A program made the position numbers and the translations under genes. This document shows, one piece after another, positions 42,606 to 45,308 of a stretch of 45,308 bases of DNA. The stretch's first letter is position 1, and each line of letters starts with the position of its first letter. Source of the DNA: a virus; IMG/VR virus record IMGVR_UViG_3300027734_000117, positions 1 through 45,308 of that record; one strand, given 5' to 3'. The notes under the pieces were generated by a model, which ran no database searches, was not told the DNA's origin, and worked only from the letters and a program-made list of their open reading frames with translations.

Positions 42606-42888
42606 AAGATTTCAAATTGATGTTGAGTTTAATGACGATAGTCAGATTATAAGCTTAAGACCTCAATACGAAAACTTATTAACACAAGACATGCGTGGCA
42701 AGGGATACATAAGAGTATTAGATATTGATCCAGCTTTCTCAATAGAGTTTACTGGAGAAACATGGAGATTCTTAATGACTCTCCATGGGGTATATGTGGG
42801 AAGGAAAAAGGCATGGCAATTCGAGGGTACAACTCAAAACAAATTGATACCAAGGACTACGCCCCAAGCCACATTAAATCAGTTCTAG
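42586..42888 (+). CDS. Small unknown protein between helicase and primase
   Basis: 100 residues from ATG 42586 (a TTG at 42580 is possible). It overlaps the helicase end and the primase start. Beta-rich: IKRFQIDVEFNDDSQIISLR, MRGKGYIRVLDIDPAFSIEF. The C-terminus shares bases with the primase gene in another frame, which constrains both. No family is recognised. A role as a helicase-primase coupler is only suggested by position. Confidence 0.5.
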   Translation: MTHKRIKRFQIDVEFNDDSQIISLRPQYENLLTQDMRGKGYIRVLDIDPAFSIEFTGETWRFLMTLHGVYVGRKKAWQFEGTTQNKLIPRTTPQATLNQF

Positions 42889-43808
42889 CTGAAATAGGAC
42901 TTAATGTTGTTGGTGCTACAGGCAATGACTTTCTATGCTACTGCCCATTTCATTCCAATAGACATACCTCTAGCTTTAGCGTAAGCCAAACATCTGGTGC
43001 GTTCATTTGCTTCAACCCTGCTTGCGGAGAGACTGGCACTCTAATTGATTTAATTAAACGCACTATGCACAAAAATGATTTTCAGTCTTTAAGATTAATA
43101 GCAGCAAAAGAAACAGAAGCGCTAGACAACTTTGATGAAATTATGGAAGACATGCTTGAAGAGAAGCCAGCCTTTGAAGAATTTTCGCAAGGCATATTAG
43201 ATAGGCTTCACTCCGACCTTGCTAGTAATTCTAGTGCCAGATCATATCTTGAGTCTAGAGGAATTAACATAGAGTCAATGAAACATTTTGGACTTGGCTA
43301 TTCGCCAGCAATGAATATGGTAGTCACTCCAGTGCATAGCCCAGACGGAATGCCAATTGGAATAGTCGGCAGATCTATTGAGGGAAAGACTTTTAAGAAT
43401 AGCACTAGCCTTCCAAAAAGTAAAACTCTATTTAACATTCATAGGGCAAAGAAAATTGGAGACCAAGTAATAGTTTGCGAATCAAACTTTGATGCAATAA
43501 GAATTCATCAGGCTGGTTTTCCCAACGTTGTTGCAACTCTAGGTGGATTTTTGTCTAACGAACAACAATCTTTATTGAATAGACATTTTAATAAGATAAT
43601 AATTATGACAGATGCTGATGAAGCTGGCAGAGAATTAGGCAAATCTATTTCTGGCAAGCTTAGGAATAAAGATATTTCTTGGGCCTCCTTTGGATATCGT
43701 GAGATATATCCAAATAAGGCTAAGGATGCGGGTGATTTGACTGAAGAAGAAATAAAAACATGCATAAAAAAATCAGTATCAGATATTGAATATCGCTCAT
43801 GGATATGA
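42813..43808 (+). CDS. dnaG: DNA primase (CHC2 zinc + TOPRIM, DnaG-like)
   Basis: 331 residues from ATG 42813, behind GGGAAGGAA. The frame extends to 42762, but without an SD. The zinc-binding domain has Cys44, His47, Cys66 and Cys71 (CPFHSNRHTSSFSVS...CFNPACG). The TOPRIM domain has Glu223 in VIVCESNFDAI and Asp267/Asp269 in MTDADEAGREL, the metal ligands. It lacks the long C-terminal helicase-binding domain of bacterial DnaG. It makes RNA primers for the DnaE polymerase encoded downstream. Confidence 0.85.
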   Translation: MAIRGYNSKQIDTKDYAPSHIKSVLAEIGLNVVGATGNDFLCYCPFHSNRHTSSFSVSQTSGAFICFNPACGETGTLIDLIKRTMHKNDFQSLRLIAAKETEALDNFDEIMEDMLEEKPAFEEFSQGILDRLHSDLASNSSARSYLESRGINIESMKHFGLGYSPAMNMVVTPVHSPDGMPIGIVGRSIEGKTFKNSTSLPKSKTLFNIHRAKKIGDQVIVCESNFDAIRIHQAGFPNVVATLGGFLSNEQQSLLNRHFNKIIIMTDADEAGRELGKSISGKLRNKDISWASFGYREIYPNKAKDAGDLTEEEIKTCIKKSVSDIEYRSWI

Positions 43809-43814
43809 TATACT
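43786..43814 (+). promoter_or_regulatory. Promoter for the ssDNA-binding protein gene
   Basis: TTGAAT (43786-43791), a 17-base spacer and TATACT (43809-43814) preceded by TGA, overlapping the primase stop codon. The leader of about 45 bases ends in AAAAGGAGA for the GTG at 43863. Confidence 0.7.
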
Positions 43815-43862
43815 AAAACAACAGATGGATTTACACCATCAACTATATAAAAAGGAGATACA

Positions 43863-44540
43863 GTGGGTATCGTAAAAGGTCTAAAAGGATTAAATCAGGT
43901 TATGGACAAGCCTTCATACAGCGAAGGTGACGGAACAAAGGCACGTTGGGCAAAGCTAGAAGATGCAGAAAGCGTAAAAGTTCGTTTCTTGCAAGAACTA
44001 GATCCTGACTCACCAATGTACAACGAAAAAAATGGTTTGGGTTTTATTGCTGTAGAGCATACTAACCCTAAAGACTACAAGCGCAAGGCACTATGTTCAA
44101 TGGAAGATCAAGGCAAGTGCTATGGTTGCGAACAACACCGCAAAGATTATAAGGCGGGATGGAAAGGTCGTTCACGACTTTACATGAACGTATTAATTGA
44201 TGATGGCAAGGAAGAGCCATACGTAGCAATTCTTTCTCAAGGTTCAAGTGGTAAGACAATCACGCCAACCCTTATTGAGTATGCTGGCGAGATGGGTTCT
44301 ATCAGTAATTTAATGTGGCGTATTAAGCGTACGGGCACAAAGACAGATACAAGTTATACAATAATTCCTTTAGCTAAGGATGAAACACCATTTGATTCCA
44401 CAGCACTTGAATTGTATGATTTGGAAACAACAGCAATTCGAGACTTGCCCTACACAGAGCAAGAAGGATTCTTTAATGGAGAAGGCGGAAGCCACGAAGC
44501 TCCTGCAGCTTCGGACTCAGACAGCAATTTAGTCTGGTAA
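43863..44540 (+). CDS. Single-stranded DNA-binding protein (gp32-like)
   Basis: 225 residues from GTG 43863, nine bases after AAAAGGAGA. VKVRFLQELDPDSP opens an OB-fold-like core. ALCSMEDQGKCYGCEQH supplies C-x7-C-x2-C-x2-H, a zinc-binding loop comparable to T4 gp32-type proteins. KGRSRLYMNVLIDDGKEEPY and TSYTIIPLAKDETPF are typical core strands. The C-terminus is acidic and ends NLVW, as in SSBs that recruit partners. Arg codons are nearly all CGN, matching a high-abundance product. It has its own promoter and terminator. Confidence 0.8.
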   Translation: MGIVKGLKGLNQVMDKPSYSEGDGTKARWAKLEDAESVKVRFLQELDPDSPMYNEKNGLGFIAVEHTNPKDYKRKALCSMEDQGKCYGCEQHRKDYKAGWKGRSRLYMNVLIDDGKEEPYVAILSQGSSGKTITPTLIEYAGEMGSISNLMWRIKRTGTKTDTSYTIIPLAKDETPFDSTALELYDLETTAIRDLPYTEQEGFFNGEGGSHEAPAASDSDSNLVW

Positions 44541-44551
44541 CTATTTACAGT

Positions 44552-44580
44552 CAGGGGCAGTCTATTGACTGCCCCTGCTT
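44552..44580 (+). terminator. Terminator after the SSB gene
   Basis: Perfect 11-bp arms CAGGGGCAGTC (44552-44562) and GACTGCCCCTG (44567-44577), loop TATT, followed by CTTTATTT. The downstream -35 box lies inside the hairpin. Confidence 0.85.
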
Positions 44581-44593
44581 TATTTAGTAGAAT
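44565..44593 (+). promoter_or_regulatory. Leaderless promoter embedded in a terminator
   Basis: TTGACT (44565-44570) lies in the loop and 3' arm of the terminator. A 17-base spacer leads to TAGAAT (44588-44593), six bases before ATG 44600. There is no SD, so the mRNA should be leaderless. Confidence 0.65.
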
Positions 44594-44599
44594 AACATT

Positions 44600-44806
44600 A
44601 TGCTTACATATGAAATCCCAGATCCGTTTGAGACATTTGTTGCTAATAAATATAAAGACTATAAAGGAATGCTATACGACTTCTTTGCAAGGGAATGGTA
44701 TTTAAAAACTGCATGTTGTGGAGAAGATCTTTACGCACCAAACAAAAAGACTATGACTAAGATAAGACTTTATCATACAAGAAACGAATGCATGGGCGGG
44801 TATTAA
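44600..44806 (+). CDS. Small unknown protein before DnaE
   Basis: 68 residues from a leaderless ATG. Aromatic-rich (VANKYKDYKGMLYDFFAREW) with CC at residues 39-40 and a late Cys, a possible metal site. No family is recognised. TAATG overlap couples it to the polymerase gene. Conserved juxtaposition would suggest a polymerase accessory, but that is a guess. Confidence 0.55.
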   Translation: MLTYEIPDPFETFVANKYKDYKGMLYDFFAREWYLKTACCGEDLYAPNKKTMTKIRLYHTRNECMGGY

Positions 44807-45308
44807 TGAGTTTTACACACCTACACGTTCATTCATATTATTCATTAATGGATGGACTGAATTCACCTAAAGAATTATGCCAAGCAGCGCTAGATGCTGG
44901 GCAAACTGCGATTGCAATTACAGACCATGGTACTCTCTCTTCACACAGAGATATGCAAATTGCCGCAAAGGAAATTGGCATTAAGCCGATTCTTGGTGTT
45001 GAGGCGTACATTTCTCCAACCGATAGATTTGATAGATCTTCTAAGACAGATAAATCTATTCAGGCCTATAACCATATTATTTTGTTGGCGAAAAATAAAA
45101 AGGGGCTGGAGAATATTAATGCTCTACAGGAGCTGGCATGGAACGAAGGCTTTTATCATAAGCCCCGTATTGATAGAGAGGTTTTAAATGATTATAGCGA
45201 AGGTATTATCGTTCTCAGCGGATGTCTTAATGGACTCATTAGTAAGGCTATCGATAAAGGTAACATGGAGGAAGCAGAACTTCTTCTCAAAGGCTTTAAA
45301 CAAACTTT
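44806..45308 (+). CDS. dnaE: DNA polymerase III alpha subunit, DnaE-type (partial)
   Basis: The ATG at 44806 overlaps the previous stop and the frame runs off the right edge, showing 167 residues. MSFTHLHVHSYYSLMDGLNS has the H-x-H-x-S opening of the PHP domain of C-family polymerases. ITDHGTLSSHRDMQIAAKEI carries the DHG motif, and GVEAYISP follows as expected. The PHP domain is a metal site tied to proofreading. The polymerase palm lies outside the window. A phage-encoded DnaE alongside helicase, primase and SSB indicates largely self-sufficient replication. Confidence 0.9.
   Translation, partial: MSFTHLHVHSYYSLMDGLNSPKELCQAALDAGQTAIAITDHGTLSSHRDMQIAAKEIGIKPILGVEAYISPTDRFDRSSKTDKSIQAYNHIILLAKNKKGLENINALQELAWNEGFYHKPRIDREVLNDYSEGIIVLSGCLNGLISKAIDKGNMEEAELLLKGFKQT

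Overview
The window is a contiguous piece of a double-stranded DNA tailed phage with siphovirus-like gene order. Nearly every base is coding, every gene lies on the + strand, and many neighbours overlap by 1 to 4 bases (ATGA, TAATG). The DNA is AT-rich. The host is not named by the sequence. Leaderless starts directly behind consensus -10 boxes, the type of ssDNA-binding protein and a phage-encoded DnaE-type polymerase all suggest an AT-rich actinobacterium, possibly an aquatic one. That host call is inference.

Layout. 1-4763: fibre-like proteins: the 3' end of one fibre, a 120-aa protein, an 803-aa repeat fibre, and a fibronectin III / Phe-Pro repeat / Hint-like protein, closed by a strong terminator. 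4810-9921: a separately promoted operon with five different prolyl-4-hydroxylase-like Fe(II)/2-oxoglutarate dioxygenases and two paralogous DUF6065-like proteins. 9927-12866: a collagen-like fibre with a self-cleaving S74 chaperone domain, then a LamG-like protein. 12933-20538: head and neck module: unknown protein, portal, protease with an in-frame scaffold start, major capsid protein, connectors and tail terminator. 20652-38320: tail module: major tail protein, tail assembly chaperones with a -1 frameshift site, a 2878-aa tape measure protein with an embedded kinase-like segment, distal tail, hub and a second S74 fibre. 38313-39121: three small or accessory genes. 39125-45308: a strong promoter with an embedded palindrome opens the replication module: metallophosphatase, small zinc proteins, HTH protein, DnaB-type helicase, CHC2/TOPRIM primase, ssDNA-binding protein and the start of DnaE. 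No terminase, lysis gene, integrase or tRNA was seen here.

The most interesting block is the enzyme operon lodged between fibre genes. All five dioxygenases keep the complete HxD...H iron triad and the basic residue ten positions after the distal His. They are flanked on one side by a Pro-rich (PPFFPPFF) fibre protein that ends in a degraded Hint domain, and on the other by a collagen-like fibre. I infer a phage-encoded system that hydroxylates its own adhesins. No interval above about 130 bases lacks a gene.
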